This document shows positions 1 through 64,000 of a stretch of DNA of 64,000 nucleotides, piece by piece (position 1 is the first letter of the stretch; each line of letters starts with the position of its first letter). Both the position numbers and the translations under genes were made by a program. The stretch comes from Amorphochlora amoebiformis (lineage: Eukaryota > Cercozoa > Chlorarachniophyceae). The notes beneath the pieces were generated by a model. The model was not told the origin of the DNA. It was given only the letters and a program-made list of their open reading frames with translations, and searched no databases. The stretch spans positions 1 through 64,000 of the forward strand of contig BAAHQB010000053.1 in assembly GCA_054601695.1 (NCBI GenBank), in the 5' to 3' direction.

Positions 1-70
1 TAATTATCTATCATGTCTCAGATTACATCTAGTACATTATATTCATGGTATATCATAATACTATATATAC

Positions 71-116
<46 letters not shown>

Positions 117-188
117 TATGATATATGTAATCTGTACATAATCTATATCTAATATACATAAACATACAAACATATATAATATATACTG

Positions 189-227
<39 letters not shown>

Positions 228-250
228 ACTAGTATACATGTAATATCATA

Positions 251-305
<55 letters not shown>

Positions 306-331
306 TAGTATGATATTACATGTATACTAGA

Positions 332-383
<52 letters not shown>

Positions 384-705
384 TAGCATACATGTAATAC
401 CATACTATATATACATATATATATAATATATTATACCTATATGTATATACATATAATGTAGTAACTTCTCTATGTATCAGCGAAGAAACTTACCACCGTA
501 GTGACGTGTATTAATGAACGATTAACACCTTGTATCAAAAAAGGCGTATGCAATTTGCGACTCTAAGTATGCTAACCTACCTAGGTAATCACTTAAACTA
601 GAGATATCGTATATTATACCCTCAGAACTTATAGATATAGGCAAAGGCCTCAGTATCACGTATACTAGTATATAATGTTACACGTACATACACACACACA
701 CAGAC

Positions 706-737
<32 letters not shown>

Positions 738-801
738 GTATATATATATATATAATATAATATATATATATGCATAATTGTATTATGATATTAAATATAA
801 C

Positions 802-843
<42 letters not shown>

Positions 844-1112
844 TAATTCTATTATGATATTAAATACAACACAGAGCAAGTGATATTTAAGCCTCAAATG
901 ATATGTTCGTATATTGAGTCATAAAAATGTAACTGATTTAGTCGGCTTTGACTCAGTCCTTCTAGCTAATATACGCTTACTTAAATTACCTAATATACAA
1001 CACGTGTATTTGACATCTCACGGATAGTATCACTTTCCCGATGGTAACAACTGACTTAAGGCATATGTTTAGGAAATAAACATGCATAGAGAGGAGGGAG
1101 AGGAAGAGAGTA

Positions 1113-3420
<2,308 letters not shown>

Positions 3421-3819
3421 GTTGGGAAGGTCAAGCCTCGGAACATGTTTGGAAAATCAAGCCTCGGAATGCGAAATTTGAGAATTCAAGCATGGAAACG
3501 GGGAACAGGGAAAGGTTGCGGGGATCCATAGGGAACCTGGAGGGGGGGGAGATCGCAGGGATGGGGATGGGGGACAGACGAAAGTTGAAATATGGATGTT
3601 TCCAACAGTGTTTTTTAGGTAAATCCCGGGTTAGGTAAAAAAGGTATTTTAGTCTAAGAATACGACATGGCATTAGAGGTTTAGTTGAACCAAAGGATGA
3701 TGCCGTTTCTTACACGGTTGGGTTGGAAAACATTAGAGGGTAAGAGATTAAGACCGTTAATGGACGAACCTGTAAGAAACAGTAAGATCTGTTGTAACAG
3801 TGTTATTTGAAGTAAACCG

Positions 3820-3930
3820 CTAATGCTAAGCTATATTCTTAGATTAAAATACCTTAATCCAAGTATGCCATATTCCAAAATTTCCAATAATCTTATCCAA
3901 GTGACACGTGTCTCTCGTCTTATGGTAAAT
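3820..3930 (+). repeat. Dispersed repeat shared with 7372-7470
   Basis: The block beginning 'ctaatgctaagctatattct' at the palindrome centre recurs at 7372-7470 in the same orientation, with substitutions and small gaps. Both contain the 'aagt(ga)cacgtgtct' segment. It marks the junction between repeat copies and may be an end of the duplicated unit. Confidence 0.6.
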
Positions 3931-4277
3931 GGTTCTTCCATTAGAGGTCCAAATCCCTTACCCTCTAATGTATTCCAACTCAACCGTGTAGGAAACGGTA
4001 TCATCCATTGGTCCTTCTAAACCTCTAATGCCAAGCCGTATTCTTAGACTAAAATACCTTTTTTACCTAACCCGGGATTTACCTAAAACACTGTTGGAAA
4101 CATCCATATTCAACTTTCCTCTGCCCCCCATCCCCATCCCTGCCATCTCCCCCTCCCCCAGGTTCCCTATGGATCCCCGCAACCTTCCCTGTTCCCCGTT
4201 TCCATGCTTGAATTCTCAAAATTTCGCATTCCGAGGCTTGATTTTCCAAACATGTTCCGAGGCTTGACCTTCCCAAC

Positions 4278-5980
<1,703 letters not shown>

Positions 5981-5983
5981 GTT

Positions 5984-6023
<40 letters not shown>

Positions 6024-6331
6024 TATACATGTATATATGTGTATATACATATACATATATATCCTACTCTCTTCCTCCTCTCTATGCATGTTTATTTACC
6101 TAAACATATGCTTTAAGTCAGTTGTTACCGGAAAGTGATACTAGCATCGGATATCATGATAAGTCCGTGAGATGTCAAATACACGTGTTGTATATTAGGT
6201 AATAGAAGGAGCGTATATTAGCTAGAAGAACTGAGTCAAAGCCGATTAAATCAGTTACATTTTTATGACTCAATATACGAACATATCATTTAATATCACT
6301 TTGTTTTGTGTTATATTTATTATCATAATAC

Positions 6332-6368
<37 letters not shown>

Positions 6369-6715
6369 TATATTGTGTTATATTTAATATCATAATACAA
6401 TTATGCATATATATATATATATATGTATATGTATAAATATTATATTATATATATATATTTATATATATATATATATATGTATGTATGTGTAACATTATAT
6501 ACTAGTATACGTGATACTGAGGCCTTTGCCTATAACTATAAGTTCTGAGGGTATAATATACGATATCTCTAGTTTAAGTGATTACCTAGGTAGGTTAGCA
6601 TACTTAGAGTCGCAAATTGCATTTGATACAACGTGTTAATCGTTCATTAATACACGTCACTACGGTGGTAAGTTTCTTCGCTGATACATAGAGAAGTTAC
6701 TACATTATATGTATA

Positions 6716-7262
6716 AACACACATGTATATATACACAAACATACACACACGTAAGCAAACATATATACTAAGATAGATCTATACATTTATACACGTGTTC
6801 ACATACACACATATCATAGTACTTGTATATACACATATCTAGTATATATGTAGTATATATATATACATATATACTAGCTAGACTATAATAGATACACGTA
6901 TAATACAGTATGTATTGCCATCATACTGAGTATTAATTACTAGTAGACGTAGATACACACACACAGATATAAGGCCTATACACACATATCTATATATATT
7001 CCAGATATTTGTGACATTAATTACTAGTAGATGTAGATTATACATGTCACACACAGATATAAGGCCTATACACACATATCTATATATATATATATACTAG
7101 ATATATTCTAGATATTTGTGACATGTAGTAATCTACATGTAGACCGTAGTAATCATAATGTATATAGTAATATGGACATTTGCAAGTAGTTCATAACTAC
7201 TAATAGAAACATACATCATGATAGTGCTATACGCTATATACACTCATATATATATATATATC

Positions 7263-7300
<38 letters not shown>

Positions 7301-7664
7301 CACACATATATACATACATATATATATGTATATATCTATATATACAATATATATATATTCTATAATTACGCTAATGCCAAGCTATATTCTTATATTAAAA
7401 TATATCTAAATCCATTCTATAATTCCCATAATATTATACAAGTCACGTGTCTATGTATCATGGGATCACGTATCACAGCTATATTTCAACTGGTTTCCAC
7501 TATGTATATACATTTACATACTATCATATATCATGTATCAATATATAGTATACATAAATCCATACTTATATAATGATAATGACACATATAATATATATAT
7601 AAGTCTTATATTACATCTAGTACATTATATACCATGATATATTATATATATATAATATACATAA

Positions 7665-7700
<36 letters not shown>

Positions 7701-7821
7701 ATATATTATATATTATATTATATATTATTATTATATATATATATATGTATATATAATATAATATATATGGATATATATCATGTATACTAGTAATATATAT
7801 ATATATATATATATATGTATA

Positions 7822-7853
<32 letters not shown>

Positions 7854-7857
7854 GTAT
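6716..7857. other. Spacer between palindrome and third copy
   Basis: AT-rich sequence without a supportable gene. It contains a tandem repeat at about 6932-7135: a unit of roughly 85 bases beginning 'attaattactagtag' and carrying 'gatataaggcctatacacac' occurs twice, followed by a partial third. It also holds the dispersed repeat at 7372-7470 and (TA)n tracts. Confidence 0.6.
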
Positions 7858-10930
<3,073 letters not shown>

Positions 10931-12080
10931 TGGATGGAGGCCACTTGTAATGCGCCTTGGTTAGGACTGGCATTAAAGGTTTCCAAGAATTAAATACTTC
11001 GGCTACAAACGGAAAGGGAAAATATTAAAGTGCTTTGCGTCGGGAAAGCGCCCAGCGACATATGGAGGATGTTGTAAGCTCTCTGATTTTGTCGGCATAT
11101 TGTAATAATCGGCTTGGACCAAGTGTCTTAAAAAGGAGAGTCTTAACACAGGCATTACAGGTCAAGTTGTTTTCGCCTAGGTCAAGCTCATCTCCTAGGT
11201 CTATTTCCTGGTGATTTCCCCTTAGATAATCACTTCAGGAACTTTTCCTATCATTTCTGACGATTTCACCAAATTTTCATATAACGATATGTGACACGGC
11301 GGTACATTACGACGTGAAGCTGAAATGTTTTCAATATTATGCGGCCAATGCCAGCCATTAACAGTTTTAATTGTCATTGCCCTCTAATGTACACCAGCCT
11401 CTTAATACTGACAACATTTCAGCTTCACGTCGTGATGTACCGCCGTGTCACATAATAGAACCGAAAAACACGAATCCCGCTTGTCAGTTCCCCCTCCCCC
11501 CCAGCAAAGCATGGACAGTATGAGCAGGCCGCTCCGTCGAAGGGTACCATCATTCCTTTCCTCTACCATGACTTCATTTTTGTCGCTTTATAAAGAGTAT
11601 CTTTTCGGCTTCGGAGTGCTTTCTTTTCTCCTCCTCAAAACCAGCCTTACAATCTATGGGCATCATAAGCCTTCGATATGTGACAAAAATACATGGATGA
11701 TTGTCATCCGTGAGAACATGCATTCTATATTTTCCAAACATGTGACAGAGAGCAAGACGAGGGCAAAAACAGGGGGGGGGAGAAACGAGAGGGACAGAGA
11801 GATATAAGATCGAGACATAACCGGAAAAACGGAGCAGAGAATTCCATGGAAGATTGATTTAGAAAGTCAATGCACAGAAGAGAGGGAGTTAGAGAGAAAG
11901 AGAGAGGAAATGAGGACTCTGTGAAATAACATTGGTTGAAGCGGGAAAAAAAGAGAGGGGTGGGGGAAGACAGTAGCGGCAACCGCGCCCAAGACGAAAA
12001 ACTATCCTTGATTCGAAATTTAGGGTTCACAAGGGTATGCATGGGAGTTTCCAGGGGAGGGAGATGTCTTTCGTATGCAT
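10931..12080. other. Region upstream of the permease
   Basis: Non-repetitive sequence of balanced composition, unlike the (TA)n around it. It holds the inverted repeat at 11288-11454 and a 120-codon open frame at 11445-11807 on + with one hydrophobic segment (YLFGFGVLSFLLLK). That frame starts inside the inverted repeat and resembles nothing I know, so it is not called as a gene. The permease promoter probably lies here. Confidence 0.45.
11288..11454. repeat. Perfect-looking 42-bp inverted repeat with 80-bp loop
   Basis: The left arm at 11288-11329 reads 'tatgtgacacggcggtacat' and onward. The right arm at about 11412-11454 is its reverse complement with one mismatch. Arms with more G and C than the surroundings and a loop of about 80 bases resemble a miniature inverted-repeat element or a stable hairpin. 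No target-site duplication was identified with confidence. Confidence 0.75.
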
Positions 12081-37257
<25,177 letters not shown>

Positions 37258-39175
37258 CGCTTTTTTTTTTTTCCATTCATTCACTTTTTTTTTATTTTTT
37301 CGCATCTCATCTCACTTCCATCTCGCCAGGAATTAAAAAAAAAGAGACAAATAATAAAAATGTCTCCGAGATCCTCTCTGTTTGTTCCTCCCTTGTTTAA
37401 TCTGAACACGCTCGTGAAAAAGCCCTTGTTCTAATTGGGTTCGTAGAGGTTTTCCATGTGCTAATTATTTTTACTCACCTTCTTGTTTTTAAGCAGCTCA
37501 GCATATCTAGGTGCAAATTGGTTCTATTGTCCAAGTATATAATACTAATATATATATATATATATATATCTTGGCGAAATCGCCTTAATTAAATAGAATT
37601 GTTGTTTTGAATCTAACTATTTGCGACTGGCGTTTTACTAGTTTTCTATTACTTGGCCGTCGTGTGCCATATTCTTAGAATTATCTTGAGGTAGATGATC
37701 GAATGCCTACACTTGTCAATACGATACGCACATGTGATTGATGTTTCATACTTTTCTGTTTATAAGACTTTTATTCAATTTTAGAATCTTATTTGAATGG
37801 AGTCTATCAAGCTTTAGTTTACGACGTACTAGACGTACGCTGCTCAGTAACTGGGTATATTATATCTAGTATATACTGCCATGAGGCTACATATATATAT
37901 TGTATCCAGGGTATATAGTACTATATACTAGTATACTCTACATACTAGATATAGGACTATGTATACGACTAAACGCGTTCTAGGCGTTACTACTAATATT
38001 AGTATATCCTATAGATACTAGATATAGGACTAAGTATGTATTACTAGTATTAGTTACTACTACTAGAGTCAGGTCCGATACACACCCTAGACACCACACA
38101 TGATAATGACGTCAAGATCTATAGTAGATCAATGATTAGGTTATCTCCAATTATAGTATGATAGTTATACTCTGATATACTAGTTATATTCTCTCTAGAT
38201 TCTTTTCAGGTTAGACACTGAGATAGTACTATCTACTAGTCTAGACTATAGTATAAAATTACGTGACGAGTTTGGCGGCGCAATGTTAACTTGATGATGC
38301 GTACGATATAGCAGCGATATAGCAGCGATATAGCAGCGGTGCGTAGCCTACATATCATGTATAAATACTACGGATACATACGCACACTGATAAAATTTTC
38401 AAAGAAATGCATACGCATACGCATGTCCATGGGCCACGAATACGTACGCTGTACATACGAATACGTACGCTGTACATACGAATACGTACGCTGTACATAC
38501 GAATACGTACGCTGTACATACGAATACGTACGCTGTACATACGAATACGTACGCTGTACATACGAATACGTACGCTGTACATACGAATACGTACGAGCCA
38601 GACACTGGCCTTGCTGCACATACAACACACATAGCCGTTCGTACTCATCTACTTATACGCACTTACATGTTTACGTACGTACGTGTTTCGTATAATGTCG
38701 TATCTAACAAGTGTACGTACGGTATACTGGTGTCGTTGGCAGACTCGTTGCTTGGGGGTAAACTCGATACGTACCTACCAATCTACATACGTACACACTA
38801 CTAGACTAGTAGTCCACGTCTAGACGTGTACGACATTGATCGTCATGGTGATATACTACAATGTATTTATCTAGCATAGTTTATATAGATGTAATTTGTT
38901 CATTCATAATTCATAGATTGATCATACCGTAACTAGCGCAGGTGTTGACCCACTATCGACTATAGCTAGAGCTAGCTATACTAGCTATAGCCGGTGTGAT
39001 CGACTCCGGCACTACAGAATATACTGATATCATTGGCATGTATAATCTCACGATGTAATGTTAACCTTACTAGATATCCTAACCAACACTAAATCCACGC
39101 TCGAGACTCTAACTACAGCCAGCCCTTATCAGATACTTACTTACTGCAACTTACATGTTATATACAACCCAAGTG
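37258..39175. other. Intergenic region between convergent permease and TLDc genes
   Basis: No gene supported. After the permease stop come T-rich tracts (37261-37275, 37285-37305). From about 37850 the sequence is unusually rich in palindromic four-base words (ctag, gtac, tata, acgt). It holds an 11-base triple repeat 'gatatagcagc' (about 38308-38337) and the 21-base minisatellite at 38438-38596. It has no telomeric repeats. Confidence 0.6.
38438..38596. repeat. 21-bp minisatellite, about 7.5 copies
   Basis: The unit 'gaatacgtacgctgtacata' plus one base is repeated without variation. Being a multiple of three, it gives an open frame with a repeated heptad on both strands. The unit contains palindromic words (tacgta, tgtaca). 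Confidence 0.95.
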
Positions 39176-43160
<3,985 letters not shown>

Positions 43161-43332
43161 GGGGACGAGCTAGGGAGAGGTGTTTAAGATCAGCGAGATT
43201 TTTCATTCTTTTCAAAAGTCGTTTTTCTTAAAAATGTGCAAGGGCAGCAAGAGGAGGCAGAAGGTAAGGAAAGAATACATTTTATTGGCCCCGAACACCA
43301 ACCACTGTGACGTCACCCCAACCCATCCTCCC

Positions 43333-43962
43333 CTATAACCCTCTCTCAGTCCCATTCGTTACCTCAATATCCGAGTCTGAACACTTTCGACCCAGTAGAG
43401 CCTCTCCATTACTCACAGTCCGCGAGAAGGGCAAGCTTGTTGGCAGATATGATAAAAACTTTGCGACGGCCGCGCGAATCTTAGGAATCCGGGATGTCCC
43501 ATCAACTCCGCCTTCTCCACTTGCCCCACTTCGGGAGAAATTAGGGAGGTAAATAGACACCTTTGAGTAGACCGACATGGGAATCGTACGCGCGCTGTCG
43601 ACCGCAGAGGCGAGTTTGTGGTACCCCGGCTTTGCCATGTTTGAAAGAGACGCCACTTGCTTCCGGTTGCGAATGGCTATGATTCCAAACCCGAGCACCA
43701 CGACAAAATACCATATGAGATTGTTATTTTCCGGGGCGAATCTCCCTGGTCGTTCTTCCTTGGCCTTGATTTGCTCGGGTTTTGGTTGTGCTTGCTCGAG
43801 GGTGGCGATGGGCTCGGGCTTTGTGGGAGCAGGAAGGTCTATCTGGGTCGAATTTTCGGATTCTTGGGCATTTAGACTTCCAGGGGGAGGGTCTTCGTCA
43901 CGTCCGACCGCGTGGATAACGAATATCACGAGCCAAAGGACCAGCAGGCGGGCGTACAGCAT
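43333..43962 (-). CDS. Predicted single-pass membrane protein, 209 aa
   Basis: I do not recognise a family. The minus-strand frame is open without introns. From the methionine at 43962 the protein begins with a signal-peptide-like segment (MLYARLLVLWLVIFVIHAVG, residues 1-20). A Pro/Glu/Lys-rich region of low complexity follows to about residue 80. One hydrophobic segment (LIWYFVVVLGFGIIAI, about 82-97) is followed by a basic stop-transfer (RNRKQ). The rest is a cytosolic tail of about 110 residues rich in Ser and basic residues. That arrangement predicts a type I membrane protein. The frame extends 45 codons further upstream, but that part is charged and would overlap the cysteine synthase start, so the internal ATG is preferred. 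AATAAA lies on the minus strand near 43282, about 50 bases past the stop. Confidence 0.6.
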   Translation of the reverse strand: MLYARLLVLWLVIFVIHAVGRDEDPPPGSLNAQESENSTQIDLPAPTKPEPIATLEQAQPKPEQIKAKEERPGRFAPENNNLIWYFVVVLGFGIIAIRNRKQVASLSNMAKPGYHKLASAVDSARTIPMSVYSKVSIYLPNFSRSGASGEGGVDGTSRIPKIRAAVAKFLSYLPTSLPFSRTVSNGEALLGRKCSDSDIEVTNGTERGL

Positions 43963-44090
43963 CCTTTGCAAATCCAGATCAACGGAATCCAGGCCGACCC
44001 GAATATTTCCATTTTGTTTTCTTCTTTTCGGCCATTCTGGACGCGTTTCTGGACGCTTTTTGGATTCCCGTGGATTCCCGTCGACTTGCA
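43963..44090. promoter_or_regulatory. Divergent promoter region, 128 bp
   Basis: This short gap separates the proposed starts of the minus-strand membrane protein and the plus-strand cysteine synthase, so it should hold both start sites. It contains a duplicated 'ggattcccgt' (about 44062-44081) and 'ctggacgcg/ctggacgct'. No TATA box is evident. Confidence 0.4.
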
Positions 44091-47604
<3,514 letters not shown>

Positions 47605-48868
47605 ACCGGCCAACTCAACAGTAAAGAGTAGGCGAAAGCTAGGAGCGGGCTACTCAACAGTGAAGGGTAGGCGAAAGGTAGGAACTGGGCTACGCGTACG
47701 TAGGTTTGTCCAAGTTTTTCCTATGTTCCCCGTGCCATGGGTGCGAGCAGACTTAGATTTATTTCTCGTAAGATTACAGCGCTCAGTCGCTGAATGATTG
47801 TGACAATTTGTAATCAGAATACTAAGTATTCGTTTCTAATCATGGTCTAGATGGTGGGTATCTACTAAATCTAGATCTGAAAAGTCTAGAGTCTAGACCT
47901 AGCATCATGCAGCAAGGTCCGCGATGGGGCATGCGGTAACCGGCAAATACTAGAAATAGTCAGTTCACATTACTAGGAAACAAACTAGTGGCGAGTCAGT
48001 CGGAGTCACTGGCGACCCACTAGACCCAGGCGACGGTCGTCTGGTGTCCCTATTTAAGGGTCAAGCGGGTCCTAGATTCTAGCTGCGGGTCAACACAATT
48101 AAGTTACACACTAGCACAACAGTGACAACACTGTCTAGACTGTACAACTAGTACAACCTATCTATAGACAACGTTGCCCGTGTATATATTTATAATATAT
48201 ATATAGCCCGTGTTTGCGGGTCATTGACTCATTGCCCGTGTTACATTTGGTGTTTAAATTGCGGGTCAACACTGTTGTTTAGGTCATCCGCGGGTCAATT
48301 TCTAGAATTTGTGGGTCGGATATATATATTCGACGTCACTAGCTGTTCGGTCACGCTGTTGGGGTTGTTAATTGGTAGTCAATACTAGAAATTAGTCTAG
48401 AATAGTGTGTTTGCACTCTTGTGACGCTGCTAGTTATATGGTGTTTGCACTCTTGTGACCGTAACACTGCTGTCATATGACTAGCATCTGAAAGTATTAT
48501 GCTCCTAACTTACCTAATGATGCCAACTGTGTAGTACTGATCCTTTCATCGTCTGTCGATGACGCTGATCGAAGCCCGGTGTGAGATCCAATCTACACCG
48601 TAGCACAGCCATATGGACGGTACCTGGAGATTTGAGTGGGTCGATGATACGTGTGTTTAAAAATGATCATTGAAAGTTTGAAACTCTACTAGCTCTTATT
48701 AAAGTTTTGTATTTCATAACCCGTAACGAATTTCAGTCGGCTTGACATGTATATCTGCACAATTGCCGCACAAAGTGTACATTGACTCATGATATTTTCA
48801 TTATATTTATACACACATATATATATATATATGTATGTATATATATACATATTATATATATAAATATA

Positions 48869-48951
<83 letters not shown>

Positions 48952-48999
48952 GTGTGTAACATTAGTGTTGTATAATTACATAATATTATAAATATATAG

Positions 49000-49043
<44 letters not shown>

Positions 49044-49528
49044 CTATATAAATATATGTACATATATATATATATATATATATTATACATATATATATAT
49101 ATATATGTGTGTGTGTGTACAGAATACTACAGATATATGTTCCTCTCTTAACTTAAATCTATCTCTCTTTTTGTTCTCTCTCTTTTCTTTTTCTCCCTCT
49201 ATTTTTTCTCCTCTGTATTCTATCCACCTGTACACTTTCTCGCTGTCTCCCGGGCTCTCCCCTTTCTCTCCGCCCGGTGTCCGCATTCTCCCTCCCCACT
49301 CCCGTCGCTTTCTCTCTCCCCCCTCCCTCTCCCTCTCTTTCTACTCCTTTCTGTCTCCATTTCGCACCGAAATATATCCACCGAATGTGCCAAGGCAAAA
49401 TGTCGCCCAATATCGTGCCGGGCCCGCCATTAATATATTTCAATCTTGGGACACGTGCCGTTAGCGTGATTCAATGATATGTCACGCACATATTTATTCG
49501 ATCCATTTGTCAGGAGAAAGTACGGACC
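47605..49528. other. Intergenic region between cysteine synthase and rhomboid genes
   Basis: No gene supported. A 39-base tandem duplication (47613-47651 and 47652-47690, 'actcaacagt..agtaggcga') starts nine bases after the stop codon. A 'gcgggtca' word recurs about five times at 48060-48315, and 'gtttgcactcttgtgac' occurs twice near 48410 and 48442. Then (TA)n at 48810-49110 and a CT-rich leader at 49140-49350 precede the rhomboid gene. There are no telomeric repeats. Confidence 0.6.
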
Positions 49529-63542
<14,014 letters not shown>

Positions 63543-64000
63543 ACCACACGTCAAACAATATGCCAAGATTATTGCCTAGATCGACTCGCAGCTAGGGTAG
63601 GTAGGTACAGTTGTAATGAATGCTTCTAACGGTTCTGTCTGAGACTGATCAGATCATGAGAAACTTGGAATTCACGTAATTATTCCGAGTCTTGAGCCGC
63701 TGAGGAAGTTGTAGGAATTCACTTCAAGTTCAATGTATATCCAGAATGTTAACCTGGTGAGCGTATCTAGGTGTATTCCTATAGTATCATAAACTCACTC
63801 ACATACACTCTAGACACTAGCATTGCTTACGTTTAGTACGTGCGTATGTCGAGTATGATGAATCATTGATGATAGATACTAGTATGGTACGCATGGTACG
63901 TACGTACGTATGCATCGTACAGTTAGTTACTCACTGGTACGTACGTATCATAACGGTTGCGTACGTATGTTGGTACGTATACGTAAGTTATGGCATACGT
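63543..64000. other. Downstream of the rhomboid gene
   Basis: No gene seen. From about 63820 the sequence is dense in tacgtacgta-type palindromic words, like the intergenic stretch at 38,000-38,830. Confidence 0.5.

Noticed and set aside
11445-11807. 120-codon frame upstream of the permease
   Set aside because: It starts inside a hairpin arm, matches no family I know and ends in low-complexity basic sequence. Kept only as a remark.
38339-38695. Frame with a repeated seven-residue unit (RCTYEYV)
   Set aside because: It comes from the 21-base minisatellite. All frames of such a unit stay open, and there is no other evidence for coding.

Overview
The window is nuclear DNA of a eukaryote, most likely a protist or alga. 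It has multi-exon genes with GT-AG introns and a few GC-AG introns, very large amounts of (TA)n microsatellite, and many TTAGGG/CCCTAA arrays inside introns. The cysteine synthase starts with a signal-peptide-like segment followed by a transit-peptide-like, Arg/Ala/Pro-rich stretch. This fits a lineage with a secondary plastid, but the species cannot be named from the sequence.

Four genes were rebuilt exon by exon with consistent reading phase, and a fifth looks intronless. (1) An APC-superfamily amino acid permease on + runs from about 12.1 kb to 37,257, with 29 firm exons spread over about 25 kb. (2) A TLDc-domain protein on - (43,160 to 39,176, 7 exons, 184 aa) lies tail-to-tail with the permease. 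(3) An apparently intronless, signal-peptide-bearing single-pass membrane protein on - (43,962 to 43,333) follows. (4) A cysteine synthase on + (44,091 to 47,604, 11 exons, 382 aa) is head-to-head with gene 3. (5) A mitochondrial PARL-type rhomboid protease on + (49,529 to 63,542, 16 exons, 305 aa) closes the window.

The first 11 kb holds no recognised gene. It is a large inverted repeat (arms about 0.45-3.75 kb and 3.94-6.7 kb) plus a third, diverged copy at 7.86-10.93 kb. Each copy carries the same four exon-like blocks of an unrecognised, glutamine-rich protein, and three of the blocks have identical length in all copies although the (TA)n between them varies.

The most striking feature is the introns. 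Many have telomere-type repeats directly against the splice sites: CCCTAAG or CCCTAG forms 3' splice sites and GTTAGG or GCCTAA forms 5' splice sites. Every substantial telomeric array in the window is intronic. In at least 14 introns, part of an exon with its splice site is copied one to many times into the neighbouring (TA)n or telomeric tract, leaving a graded series of decoy splice sites. Most cysteine synthase introns are still 51-97 bp, so the small introns next door suggest what the inflated ones grew from.
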